DNA from: Candidatus Peregrinibacteria bacterium CG11_big_fil_rev_8_21_14_0_20_46_8
GTDB taxonomy: Bacteria > Patescibacteriota > Gracilibacteria > UBA1369 > UM-FILTER-53-11
Length of the DNA stretch: 16,510 nucleotides
Direction: 5' to 3'
NCBI GenBank assembly: GCA_002796025.1
Contig: PCVQ01000070.1
Coordinates: 1 to 16,510, forward strand
Shown: in pieces, positions 7,194 through 13,709 of the stretch
Layout: each line of letters starts with the position of its first letter
Numbering within the stretch: the stretch's first letter is position 1
Program-made: the position numbers and the translations under genes
Notes under the pieces: generated by a model
What the model was told of the DNA's origin: nothing
What the model saw: only the letters and a program-made list of their open reading frames with translations
Databases searched by the model: none

Positions 7194-7787
7194 ATGAAAG
7201 ATCACCTAACAACTAGATTAGAATGGCTTTTATTCAGTAAGTCCTATTTAGCAACTGCACTTCTGTGCTGTGAACAGATGATTGATGATCTGAGCCAAAA
7301 AGAAAAATTTTTCATACCTGCTATCTATAATCTAAAACACAGTATTGAAATTTTCTTGAAAGCTTGCGAAAAAACTTTGAATTTAGATTTTGAACCTAAA
7401 AAAGATAACCACGATGCCATTAAAATTTTAAAAAAACTGAAAGAAAAAATATTTTATGAAAACCTTTTAATGAATTAGCTTCAAGCAAGGATTATGTGGA
7501 AAAAAATGAAAAGAATAGAAGAAATCGTGCTTAAGTTACAATATTGTGATTTGATATGGATGAAGCTGGGACCTGATATTTTAAGAATTGACGATTATAA
7601 AAATACAGCTTTTAAATATCCGGAAAATGAATTGCAAGTTCATATCTCCTATCATTCATTGTTGGGTAAAATTACAAAAGATGACGTACAAAGTTTAAAA
7701 AAAGATATTGAAAATCTAAGCGATCTTTTTGAATATTTCGGAAGGATTTCACATTATTATTTTCAATGTATATCAGGCAATTTTTAA
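7194..7787 (+). pseudogene. HEPN-like domain protein gene, disrupted by two compensating frameshifts
   Basis: The first piece, from ATG 7194 to the TAG at 7476-7478, gives 94 residues. It contains PAIYNLKHSIEIFLKACEKTL followed by DNHDAIKILKKL, a helical pattern like HEPN domains (often nuclease toxins or nucleotide-binding partners). The second piece, 7494-7787 in the same frame, begins MWKKMKRIEEIVLKLQY. Between them another frame reads smoothly as PFNELASSKDYVE (7463-7501). Adding one base near 7462 and removing one A from the seven-A run at 7500-7506 restores one protein of about 198 residues. So either a real gene decayed by two indels or the assembly is wrong at a homopolymer. It is markedly AT-rich and the only plus-strand gene, which suggests transfer. 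The HEPN call is by pattern only; the RxxxxH motif was not found. Confidence 0.6.
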
Positions 7788-7811
7788 CCTACAGAAAATT
7801 TCAGGTTAAAA
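7782..7811. terminator. Bidirectional hairpin between convergent genes
   Basis: TTTTAACCT, 12 bases, then AGGTTAAAA: a 9-bp stem with A/T tracts on both sides. It overlaps the stop of the HEPN-like gene and ends next to the stop of the membrane protein gene on the other strand. A shared terminator is the simplest reading; the stem is AU-rich and so weak. Confidence 0.5.
7793..7809. repeat. 17-nt conserved arm beside palindrome, copy B
   Basis: One mismatch to 7003-7019. Here the arm continues into the 25-bp repeat with the CTCGAG core. See the copy at 7003. Confidence 0.5.
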
Positions 7812-7826
7812 GTTACTCTCGAGAGT
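7802..7826. repeat. 25-bp dispersed repeat, copy 2
   Basis: Identical to 811-835. In this copy the palindrome is imperfect: after CTCTCGAGAGT the right arm diverges (TATTTC instead of AACTTT). The minus-strand gene ending at 7813 has its last codons and TAA stop (TCT CGA GAG TAA) inside the repeat, so the element supplies the C-terminus Ser-Arg-Glu. Confidence 0.8.
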
Positions 7827-8409
7827 TATTTCGGACAATCCGCACAATGCCTCGCCCATAAATCCCGGCCACCAACACAACATTCAACGCCACCAAATAC
7901 GCCGGGAAGGCCAGCTCTGTAAATGTAAAAGTCTGCAAAGCAAAGAAGCTGGTGCCAGCATTGATTCCTCCGGCAATATACATAAGCCCGGTCTCTGTTT
8001 CCGGATACTTCCACGACTTTGCGATCGTCGGAACGGAAGCCAGCGCATCGCTGAGCAGCGCAAAAAATACCGCCACCACCGGCTCGCGCGTGAGCGCCCA
8101 CAACAAAAGCGACAAAACAGACAACCCGCCGCAAACATAATCGAACCGCTCCAGCTTCCAGTACGACTTAGGATTCACAAACGAAGCAAAAAAGACGAGC
8201 AGCGGCGCAAACCCCGCTATAAAAACCGGCAACGCCGCCCAGCGCACACCATCAGAAAAAGCAGCCGCAGCAGCAATCATCGGCGCCACCGACCACATAA
8301 GCCATGTTACGCGATTCGGCTTTGTCCGGGCATCGATAACCGTATGCTTCACATAAAAAGCAGTACCGATGCAAAAGATGATGGAGCCGAGTATGGGGAG
8401 TTGGGGCAT
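7813..8409 (-). CDS. Seven-helix integral membrane protein, PQ-loop/SWEET-like
   Basis: 198 residues with about seven hydrophobic helices: 4-21, 34-51, 58-77, 91-107, 109-130, 139-157 and 164-186. The layout looks like 3+1+3 helices. The second half has a PQ-loop-like turn, SVPTIAKSWKYPETETGLMYIAGG (residues 125-148), echoed in the first half by VKHTVIDARTKPNRVTWLMW (20-39). PQ-loop and SWEET proteins carry small solutes across membranes. Membership here is by topology and motif resemblance only, and no substrate can be named. The start is 15 bases after the upstream gene's stop, so the two are probably co-transcribed. The final residues are encoded within the repeat at 7802-7826. Confidence 0.75.
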   Translation of the reverse strand: MPQLPILGSIIFCIGTAFYVKHTVIDARTKPNRVTWLMWSVAPMIAAAAAFSDGVRWAALPVFIAGFAPLLVFFASFVNPKSYWKLERFDYVCGGLSVLSLLLWALTREPVVAVFFALLSDALASVPTIAKSWKYPETETGLMYIAGGINAGTSFFALQTFTFTELAFPAYLVALNVVLVAGIYGRGIVRIVRNNSRE

Positions 8410-8424
8410 GATCTATTTTTTAGA

Positions 8425-9081
8425 TTAATTTTGTGGATCGGCCCCTGCCCCACCGCTGGCCGGGTGCAATCGCTTCAAAAGAAAATATAGAACACACAAT
8501 AAAACAATCACTCCAGTCAGCAGCATAAAGAGTGGATCACGCAGTGAAATTCCGCTGCCTATATACGCAAGCGCCAGCGTCGGCACAATATGCGACAATA
8601 TCACCAACACAGCAAATCTACGAAATTTCATCGTTGAGATACCAGCCAAATACGAGAGGGTATCATTCACCATAAACCCTATGAAAATGAGAAAAGTATG
8701 CTGATTGAAAATTTTATTATACTGACTCATATCTTCAGACTTGGTGAATTTCCGAATCGCCTTTTTGCCCAGCAACCTGCCGATTGAAAATGTTAATAGG
8801 GTACCGATACTTTTTGAAATCCAATTCAAAATAAATCCCAGCCACGGCCCAAATACAAAACCACCTACAATCCCAAAGATGCCGTGATTTAGAGGAGTAA
8901 ATACCACGGGAATCACGGAAACAACGATAAAGATTAATGGTGCCCACAAACCAAAACCTTTCACAAATGCGCTAATCGCCTCTCGATTTGAAAAAAATGT
9001 TTCCGGAAATAAAAAACCCAGCGCCGGAATCAGAAAGCCGATGGCAAACGTAAGGATGGTAAATGTGGTGGCTTTGGACAT
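8425..9081 (-). CDS. TVP38/TMEM64 (VTT/DedA superfamily) membrane protein
   Basis: 218 residues from the ATG at 9081. Hydrophobic helices lie at about 5-27, 45-62, 66-88, 92-104, 128-146, 156-175 and 183-201. The VTT-type core is visible as GGFVFGPWLGFILNWISKSIGTLLTFSIGRLLGKK (73-107), where the family has a glycine-rich re-entrant loop followed by a basic end, and as FMVNDTLSYLAGISTMKFRRF (136-156). VTT proteins are linked to lipid scrambling and membrane homeostasis; the role here is inherited from the family. A longer frame starts at 9153 but would overlap the upstream toxin gene by 44 bases with a non-hydrophobic, unfamiliar leader, so 9081 is preferred. It may be co-transcribed with the toxin gene 28 bases upstream and the PQ-loop-like gene downstream. 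Confidence 0.86.
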   Translation of the reverse strand: MSKATTFTILTFAIGFLIPALGFLFPETFFSNREAISAFVKGFGLWAPLIFIVVSVIPVVFTPLNHGIFGIVGGFVFGPWLGFILNWISKSIGTLLTFSIGRLLGKKAIRKFTKSEDMSQYNKIFNQHTFLIFIGFMVNDTLSYLAGISTMKFRRFAVLVILSHIVPTLALAYIGSGISLRDPLFMLLTGVIVLLCVLYFLLKRLHPASGGAGADPQN

Positions 9082-9109
9082 TTGTTGAGGTGTGCGATTG
9101 TGCCTAATT

Positions 9110-9445
9110 TTAAAATTTCCCCAAATATTCCACAATTCTTCCCCTATCCTCATTCGCTTTGTCGCCTTTGTAATAGAGCTCGATAAAATCGATTATCTCA
9201 TCTTGCTCGCGATATGCATAGACAATACGCAACGAACGGTCGCGCAGCGCACGGCAGGCCATACGCGCTTTTATGATTTTAATGTTGGATGAAAAATGGA
9301 GCGCAACAAAATTTTTACCGATTCCTGTTGGTGCGGCACGCAGTACTGCTTTGAAAGCCTTCAAATCATCCTCCAAAGTTTTATATTTTTTAAAAAGGCG
9401 CTTGAGCTCTCTGTGAAATTCCGGAAGTTCTCTAAAGTGCATCAT
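9110..9445 (-). CDS. RelE/ParE-family toxin of a type II toxin-antitoxin module
   Basis: 111 residues. The RelE-like pattern is clear: an N-terminal helix-rich part (EFHRELKRLFKKYKTLEDDLKAF), then KARMACRALRDRSLRIVYAYREQDEIIDFIELYYKGDKANEDRGRI, where basic residues line the strands, ending in a short helix. Family members are usually ribosome-dependent mRNA interferases. The gene overlaps the upstream Panacea antitoxin gene by 14 bases, so the pair is translationally coupled with the antitoxin first. Two adjacent ATG codons (9445, 9442) compete as start. Target and activity are inferred from the family. Confidence 0.88.
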   Translation of the reverse strand: MMHFRELPEFHRELKRLFKKYKTLEDDLKAFKAVLRAAPTGIGKNFVALHFSSNIKIIKARMACRALRDRSLRIVYAYREQDEIIDFIELYYKGDKANEDRGRIVEYLGKF

Positions 9446-10217
9446 ATTCTCTTACAGAAGTTTCTGCCGGACGATAAAAGACGTGCTCATATTCCAGCGC
9501 CTCTCTCTCTTTTGCCGCACCCCATGGTGTATCTACATGGGAGAGTGCGGAAATTTGCGCTGCCGTTAAATCCCCTAGCCGGTCAATTTCCCAATCGATA
9601 TGTGCAAGTTCTTGTGCCGAAAGCGCCGAAAGTTCGACCGGCTTATTCGGATTAACAAGGTATTTCGTCTGCTCATGTTTATAAAATTTGCTTTTTAGTT
9701 TCTCAACTTTCCCCTCTTTCTCCATTTGTTCCATCAATTTTGCAAACATCACCGGCGTCGGGCCGTAGTGATTTCTAATGTACCGAGCACCGATTAACTG
9801 CTCCTCAAATTTCTCGTAATAATCAAAATCGATAAAGTAGAGCAGCTTATAAAGCACCGTCTGCCCGATGTTTGGCTTTCCTCCAATCTTTGCAAGAATA
9901 TAGAGGAGAACTTGTTCAAATTTTTCCGCTTTTTCTTGCGGCACACTGATGCGCACTTCTGTAACTGCCTTTTTCTGTGCTTTCTTTTTTGTAGCGACGA
10001 TTTCAATTTCTAAATTCTTCACTTCCTCCTCACCAAGAAAATTAAGAAGAGGCATATCAAAAAGAGCTGCGAGTTTCTTAGCTTCAGAAATTGTGAGCTC
10101 CCGCTCCCCGCGCTCAATTTGCATATATGTGGGGCGCGAAATACCCAGCACAGAAGCCAGATGCTCCTGCGTCATATTGTGCTTGGTGCGCTGGTGCTGA
10201 ATGAACTTGCCGAACAT
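9432..10217 (-). CDS. Antitoxin with XRE-type HTH and Panacea (DUF4065) domain
   Basis: 261 residues from the ATG at 10217. Residues 1-62 are an XRE/Cro helix-turn-helix (MTQEHLASVLGISRPTYMQIERGERELTISEAKKLAALF). A basic linker (KKKAQKKA) follows. Residues about 105-235 are a Panacea/DUF4065 domain (LYKLLYFIDFDYYEKF, ARYIRNHYGPTP, LSHVDTPWGAAKEREALEYE). Panacea domains neutralise many unrelated toxins; here the partner is the RelE-type protein encoded next. The HTH probably gives autoregulation. A frame opening at 10334 would add 39 residues, but a consensus promoter lies inside that stretch and its -10 ends six bases before the ATG at 10217. That fixes the start and makes the mRNA leaderless. 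Confidence 0.92.
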   Translation of the reverse strand: MFGKFIQHQRTKHNMTQEHLASVLGISRPTYMQIERGERELTISEAKKLAALFDMPLLNFLGEEEVKNLEIEIVATKKKAQKKAVTEVRISVPQEKAEKFEQVLLYILAKIGGKPNIGQTVLYKLLYFIDFDYYEKFEEQLIGARYIRNHYGPTPVMFAKLMEQMEKEGKVEKLKSKFYKHEQTKYLVNPNKPVELSALSAQELAHIDWEIDRLGDLTAAQISALSHVDTPWGAAKEREALEYEHVFYRPAETSVREYDAL

Positions 10218-10223
10218 GTCACC

Positions 10224-10252
10224 ATTATAAGGAATGTAAAAATTCTTGTCAA
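10224..10252 (-). promoter_or_regulatory. Consensus sigma-70 promoter of the Panacea/RelE operon, leaderless
   Basis: On the minus strand TTGACA (10247-10252), 17 bases, TATAAT (10224-10229), then GGTGAC and the ATG at 10217. Both hexamers are perfect consensus with ideal spacing. Transcription would begin at or next to the start codon. This is the clearest promoter in the window. Confidence 0.88.
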
Positions 10253-10284
10253 TGAATATGTAAAGAAAACCGACATCGGCAATT

Positions 10285-10739
10285 TCATATCCAATACTCC
10301 ACAAAATCCCACACATCTTTATTGCCATAATCAATTACTGAAAAACCACAACGTACAGCCATAAGATCTAAAAAGAGACGAATGGTACGTCCATTTCCTT
10401 CGCGGAAAGGATGTATCGCATTAAATTCACAATGAATAATAGCCAACTTCCGCGCCAAACCGCTTTTTGATTCCTTTACATTAGGTAAATTTTGCAATAA
10501 AACCTTTTCGAAAGATTCCAGAGCTTTTTTGATTTGCACAGAGGGCGCAAAGAGAATACCACCTTTAGAAATTTCTACTGTTCGAATTTTACCCGCCCAA
10601 CTATAAAGATCTCCTCATAACTATCCGAAAGCAACAACGTTTCTGCATCCTCAAGCGTTTTTAGATCGACAATACCGAGTTTATTCTTAATAATATCGAC
10701 TTCATCGCCACCAACATTATAACGAGAAGCCCCTGCCAT
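10285..10739 (-). pseudogene. Fic-domain AMP-transferase toxin, frameshifted
   Basis: The C-terminal frame (10539 to 10285) carries the complete Fic motif HPFREGNGRTIR, normally used to transfer AMP from ATP to a target hydroxyl. The N-terminal frame from ATG 10739 reads MAGASRYNVGGDEVDIIKNK to SDSYEEIF, then slips. With one extra T (an AAA run on the plus strand at 10605-10607) it continues YSWAGKIRTVEISKGGILFAPSVQIKKAL into the motif frame and gives about 151 residues. YSWAGKIRTVEISKGG is typical Fic sequence, so the single missing base is convincing. The protein also ends early (VEYWI, then TGA) compared with the usual tail after the motif. It overlaps the antitoxin gene at 10717-10860. 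It is dead as read, unless the missing base is a sequencing error. Confidence 0.85.
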
Positions 10740-10860
10740 GCTTTTTCAGAAGTTTAATTGCCATTGAATTTTTCTTTGCCCGGGCAAAGCTCATACCTTC
10801 GATTTTAGAGGATTGCGCCACCGCCTTTTTGAGAATTTGCTTACTAATCTTTTTCTTCAT
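10717..10860 (-). CDS. ficA: Class I Fic antitoxin (VbhA/FicA-like), 47 residues
   Basis: A short minus-strand frame from the ATG at 10860: MKKKISKQILKKAVAQ followed by SSKIEGMSFARAKK, ending HGRGFSL. Residues 17-22 (SSKIEG) match the inhibitory motif (S/T)xxxE(G/N), whose Glu blocks ATP positioning in class I Fic enzymes. The small, basic, helical protein directly precedes the fic gene and overlaps its start by 23 bases, the arrangement known for VbhA/VbhT and FicA/FicT. It appears intact while its toxin partner is frameshifted. The possible -10 (TAATAT at four bases, or GATAAT) is not decisive. Confidence 0.8.
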   Translation of the reverse strand: MKKKISKQILKKAVAQSSKIEGMSFARAKKNSMAIKLLKKHGRGFSL

Positions 10861-10904
10861 ACAGATATTATCTCACATCTTTTCCCATCTCCCTACCAAT
10901 ATTT

Positions 10905-11462
10905 CTACTCCCCTCCAACCTCCGGCACCAATAACACCGTCCGATTCTGCGTGATCACGTGGCACACATCCTGCTCTAATTTCACGGTTTCGAAGTGCGG
11001 CTGATGGCCTTCGGCCGAAATCGTCACATCAAAATAGCCCTCGCCCTCGTGCAGCAGCGAGTAGCGGCCTTCCGCATCCGATTCTTTAAAAGGCTCGTCA
11101 TCATCAATGGTAAATGTTGCCTCGGTGATCGCCTCTCCTTGCACATTTCGTACTACTACAACCAGCCCCGGACGCGCCTCCAGCGTACAAAAAACCGGCT
11201 CTTCAAAGAGCGGCTTCTCCACCACATTGCTCGCGAACTTATCGAACATCAGCGCAATTTCCGCGCGCGTCACATTTTTAGCAGGCCCAAACGAACCATC
11301 CGGAAAGCCGTTCATAATCTCATGATTATGCATCTTGTTCGCCGACGCCCTAAACCAGCTGTCAAAAGTATTTTGATCGGTAAAACTGTTATCCGCCTGC
11401 GCAAACGCAGTAAGACTAACCGTTAAGAGCGCACCGGCCAGCAGCCAAATAAGCTTTTTCAT
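10905..11462 (-). CDS. Secreted protein with one SLH domain and a carboxypeptidase-regulatory-like domain
   Basis: 185 residues. A signal peptide covers 1-23 (MKKLIWLLAGALLTVSLTAF, probable cleavage AQA/DN). Residues 25-78 form an SLH domain (FTDQNTFDSWFRASANKMHNHEIMNGFPDGSFGPAKNVTRAEIALMFDKFA), with the hallmark GFPDGSFGP and VTRAE. Such domains tether proteins to the cell surface or S-layer. Residues about 92-180 look like a beta-sandwich of the carboxypeptidase-regulatory type (VVVVRNVQGEAITEATFTIDD, SDAEGRYSLLHEGEGYFDVTISAEGH). C92 and C167 could form a disulphide. Only one SLH repeat is present, where three are common, so it may act in a multimer or as an adaptor. No clear ribosome-binding site; TATATATATG precedes the start. 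Confidence 0.85.
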   Translation of the reverse strand: MKKLIWLLAGALLTVSLTAFAQADNSFTDQNTFDSWFRASANKMHNHEIMNGFPDGSFGPAKNVTRAEIALMFDKFASNVVEKPLFEEPVFCTLEARPGLVVVVRNVQGEAITEATFTIDDDEPFKESDAEGRYSLLHEGEGYFDVTISAEGHQPHFETVKLEQDVCHVITQNRTVLLVPEVGGE

Positions 11463-11809
11463 ATATATACGGGTTATGTGTAGATGGAAGTGGAGACGGC
11501 GGAGGTGGTGAAATGATTACGGGGAATATGGTTGATATTAATCGGTTAGTTCCATACAGATCCAACACTTGGAGATACAGCACCTATGGCATTTGTTTTT
11601 TTAATCCACATTCACGAAGAAACAATAAAGCCTTTTGTTCCTACTTCATTTTTAATATTATGGAATTCGATAAGATTAAAATATTGAACGGTATATTTGG
11701 TTATAAGCCAATTTGATATAACGCCGTACCAATATTGACCATTTTCCCGGCGTCGGCAAAATGGTCTGAGACTTTATGTGCTGGGCAGCAGCTAATTGCG
11801 CAACCTTTT
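11463..11809. other. 347-base gap without a convincing gene
   Basis: AT-rich. A plus-strand frame at 11513-11716 (67 codons) has no recognisable pattern and no promoter. On the minus strand one frame reads GQYWYGVISNWLITKYTVQY onward for about 45 codons, is stopped by TGA, resumes as MWIKKTNAIGAVSPSVGSVW, and stops again. It might be a decayed coding fragment but is not convincing. A hairpin lies at 11737-11766. Nothing else is seen. Confidence 0.4.
11737..11766. other. Hairpin downstream of the Bro-N gene
   Basis: GACCATTTT, 12 bases, then AAAATGGTC: a perfect 9-bp stem 44 bases past the Bro-N stop on the minus strand. No run of T follows on either side, so it is not a typical intrinsic terminator. 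It could protect the 3' end of the mRNA or be a binding site. Confidence 0.4.
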
Positions 11810-12676
11810 TTATTTGACGCGCCTCTTAATGCGCCGCTCAATACCCTTCGTCTCCCTATTCTTTAAATAATTCTTCCCACTCACCACTTTTCTACCGGTC
11901 TTTTCTTCCAATTCCAAACGCGCTTTGCGTGCAATCCCGCCGCCTTTTTTGCTCGCCACTTTATTTTGCGGCATGCCAATTGCATTTTCACTTTCGGCAA
12001 TTTGACGAGTCGAGAGCTCGGCCAGCGCGGTAAAAATTAGTTCTGCCTCTGTCATGTGATCACGCAGGTTTTGCGTTTTTAAACCCTTCATTTGCTTATG
12101 ATCTTTCACGCTCAATTCCGCCCACTCTTCGTGAATAATATTTGTTAAGATTGCGAACTCTTTGCCCTTCTTAATATCATGCTCACTCCAATAATCGGTG
12201 AGTTTGTTGCGCGTATGTTGACCCAACATTCGCTGCTCAATCCATTTTTTACTGCGACCATGCTTTTTCCAATTTTCACGCGCACGGTTGAGAGATTTTT
12301 CGGGATCAACAGATTCCTGCAAACGCTCGTAACCTACTTTAGCCAGCCAAAGTTTTATAGGTTCTGCCTTGGGACTCGGCACGGATTGGATGAGGCGCAG
12401 AAGTGTTGCGGTATCGGCGACATCGGTAAGATATTTTTTTCCATCAGCTGCCTCTAATTTCAGTTGGTGACAATTTGTCACCGACTGGCTGCCTTCTTTT
12501 ATTAGTCGTTCTTTTAGCTTGTTCCAATATTTCCGAGCGGTTTGATGATCTTTTTGATCTGTGAGCGCTGCAATAATGTCAACTATAGAAAAAAACCAAG
12601 TTTCTATTTCGTCATTATAATGACGACGGATCTTATAGCTCTCAAAAATCGCCAGCGATTCATTAAGATTTTCCAT
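11810..12676 (-). CDS. Bro-N domain protein, DinD/phage antirepressor-like
   Basis: 288 residues from the ATG at 12676. Residues about 10-115 look like a Bro-N domain (WFFSIVDIIAALTDQKDHQTARKYWNKLKERLIKEG, then DGKKYLTDVADTATLLRLIQSVPSPKAEPIKLWLAKVG). This DNA-binding fold is found in viral BRO and prophage antirepressor proteins. The second half (WKKHGRSKKWIEQRMLGQHTRNKLTDYW, IIHEEWAELSVKDHKQMKGL, LRDHMTEAELIFTALAE) is the part shared with DinD-type DNA-damage-inducible proteins. The tail is strongly basic (GIERRIKRRVK). A frame opening at 12760 runs through a promoter, so the shorter start is preferred: TATAAT ends six bases before it. It is likely self-regulated through the palindrome in that promoter. 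The cellular role of the family is poorly known. Confidence 0.8.
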   Translation of the reverse strand: MENLNESLAIFESYKIRRHYNDEIETWFFSIVDIIAALTDQKDHQTARKYWNKLKERLIKEGSQSVTNCHQLKLEAADGKKYLTDVADTATLLRLIQSVPSPKAEPIKLWLAKVGYERLQESVDPEKSLNRARENWKKHGRSKKWIEQRMLGQHTRNKLTDYWSEHDIKKGKEFAILTNIIHEEWAELSVKDHKQMKGLKTQNLRDHMTEAELIFTALAELSTRQIAESENAIGMPQNKVASKKGGGIARKARLELEEKTGRKVVSGKNYLKNRETKGIERRIKRRVK

Positions 12677-12682
12677 GCCCGC

Positions 12683-12711
12683 ATTATACGTGAGCATATA
12701 CTCACACGCAA
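12683..12711 (-). promoter_or_regulatory. Leaderless promoter of the Bro-N gene
   Basis: On the minus strand TTGCGT (12706-12711), a 17-base spacer, TATAAT (12683-12688), then GCGGGC and the ATG at 12676. The -10 is perfect and the -35 weak. The spacer is occupied by an inverted repeat. Confidence 0.65.
12690..12705. promoter_or_regulatory. Operator-like inverted repeat between -35 and -10
   Basis: GTGAG, six bases, CTCAC fills the promoter spacer almost exactly. A protein bound here would block RNA polymerase. Candidates are the Bro-N protein itself or an SOS-type repressor; the sequence is not the classical E. coli or Bacillus LexA box. Confidence 0.5.
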
Positions 12712-12761
12712 CATAATTGCGATTGACTTTTCGCATAATCAAATCCCTTTTAGCTATCAAC

Positions 12762-13107
12762 CTACCTCAACACCTCATCCATACTCCTCCCCTCAATATT
12801 TTTCCATGTAACCCAAGCATTCACATTCCGGCCAGCCGCAAAGCCCCCGGCATGATTTTTTAAACTGCTGCAGATTATGAATCTGCACATTTTGCCGCCT
12901 CTTTTGCCTGTGCTACAGCGATAGACTCCAAATAGCCGACATCAAAAGATACAAAGCGGGCTTACTCAACTCACCAAAACTTTTCGCATCCGCAAGTTTC
13001 TCTCTCGGCAACACATAAGCTCGAATAATCCGATTCGAGAGCTCGGCCACTTTAATGCCGGATGGATCGCCGGATGGGAGGTGGATGGTGATGGTTCGGG
13101 GGGTCAT
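12762..13107 (-). pseudogene. GIY-YIG nuclease-family/DUF4357 gene remnant
   Basis: The first frame, from ATG 13107, reads TITIHLPSGDPSGIKVAELSNR and REKLADAKSFGELSKPALYLLM. This resembles the N-terminal stretch of GIY-YIG/DUF4357 proteins just before the catalytic domain. It stops at 12913. In another frame the text continues VGYLESIAVAQAKEAAK, like the late part of the nuclease domain. A third frame ends HAGGFAAGRNVNAWVTWKNIEGRSMDEVLR, the DUF4357 signature end, stopping at 12762-12764. The catalytic middle (the GIY...YIG core) is missing. So an internal deletion plus frameshifts have destroyed the gene. Recognition is from memory of the family pattern, and the order of the three pieces is correct. 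Confidence 0.65.
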
Positions 13108-13178
13108 GGTGGATTAGTTGTTTTTGGAGCACCAACAAGCTAATACCTGCAAACGCTACGCAAGCTTGAAACGCAAAT

Positions 13179-13652
13179 CTACGAATTTTTCATCGCGAAT
13201 ACTATTAAAAAAAACACAGCCGAACATAGCGAAACTACCTCTAATAAAAAAAGTGTTAACATTATTCTTATTGATCTAAAAGTATTTCTTACGAGAGTTA
13301 AGTCTTTCTCTTCAAGTTCTTCTTCATTGCAACCAGAAAATATCGTTCTATTTGCATGAGCTATTTGATCAAAAGTTAGGATTGTTATGGCAAAAAATAT
13401 AGTGAAAAAAAATGATATCCAAGATGCTTTTATAAATATAATTTCTGAATCTAATTTGCTAGCAAAATCGAATGTGAAAATTATAGAACCTGTAGACAGT
13501 GTAATGATTATTTCGTTAAAACGCGTTCTTGATTGAGATATTTTTGCATTTGTGTTCATACTCATCCCACCTTTAAGTGGTGCAATAAAAACACAATAGA
13601 CAAACAATCCCATTATCAGATCAATTGATAAAACTATAACAATTTCTTTCAT
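13179..13652 (-). CDS. Small four-helix membrane protein of unknown function
   Basis: 157 residues, not recognised. Hydrophobic helices lie at about 4-24, 47-63, 71-93 and 129-152. A cytosol-type charged loop between helices 3 and 4 contains GCNEEELEEKDLTLVRNTFRSIRI. AT-rich, like the neighbouring genes to its right, and unlike the macroglobulin operon. It lies 57 bases after the gene at 13710 and may belong to the operon that starts with hsdR. An alternative start at residue 30 or 32 would remove helix 1. No motif suggests a function; a membrane component of a defence unit is possible but unsupported. Confidence 0.6.
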   Translation of the reverse strand: MKEIVIVLSIDLIMGLFVYCVFIAPLKGGMSMNTNAKISQSRTRFNEIIITLSTGSIIFTFDFASKLDSEIIFIKASWISFFFTIFFAITILTFDQIAHANRTIFSGCNEEELEEKDLTLVRNTFRSIRIMLTLFLLEVVSLCSAVFFLIVFAMKNS

Positions 13653-13709
13653 ATTTACTTTAAGCTACAGGTTTATCGCTAATTTTTAAAATAATTTCAT
13701 AATAAAGAA

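Noticed and set aside
7826..8140. Several overlapping frames on both strands inside the PQ-loop-like gene
   Set aside because: All overlap the well-supported 198-residue membrane protein and look like shadows.
9949..10364. Plus-strand frames opposite the Panacea antitoxin and the fic end
   Set aside because: Antisense to genes with strong domain evidence; Cys/Ser-rich without motifs.
11513..11716. A 67-codon plus-strand frame in the gap before the SLH gene
   Set aside because: No recognisable pattern, no promoter or ribosome-binding site, and a competing minus-strand reading is equally plausible.
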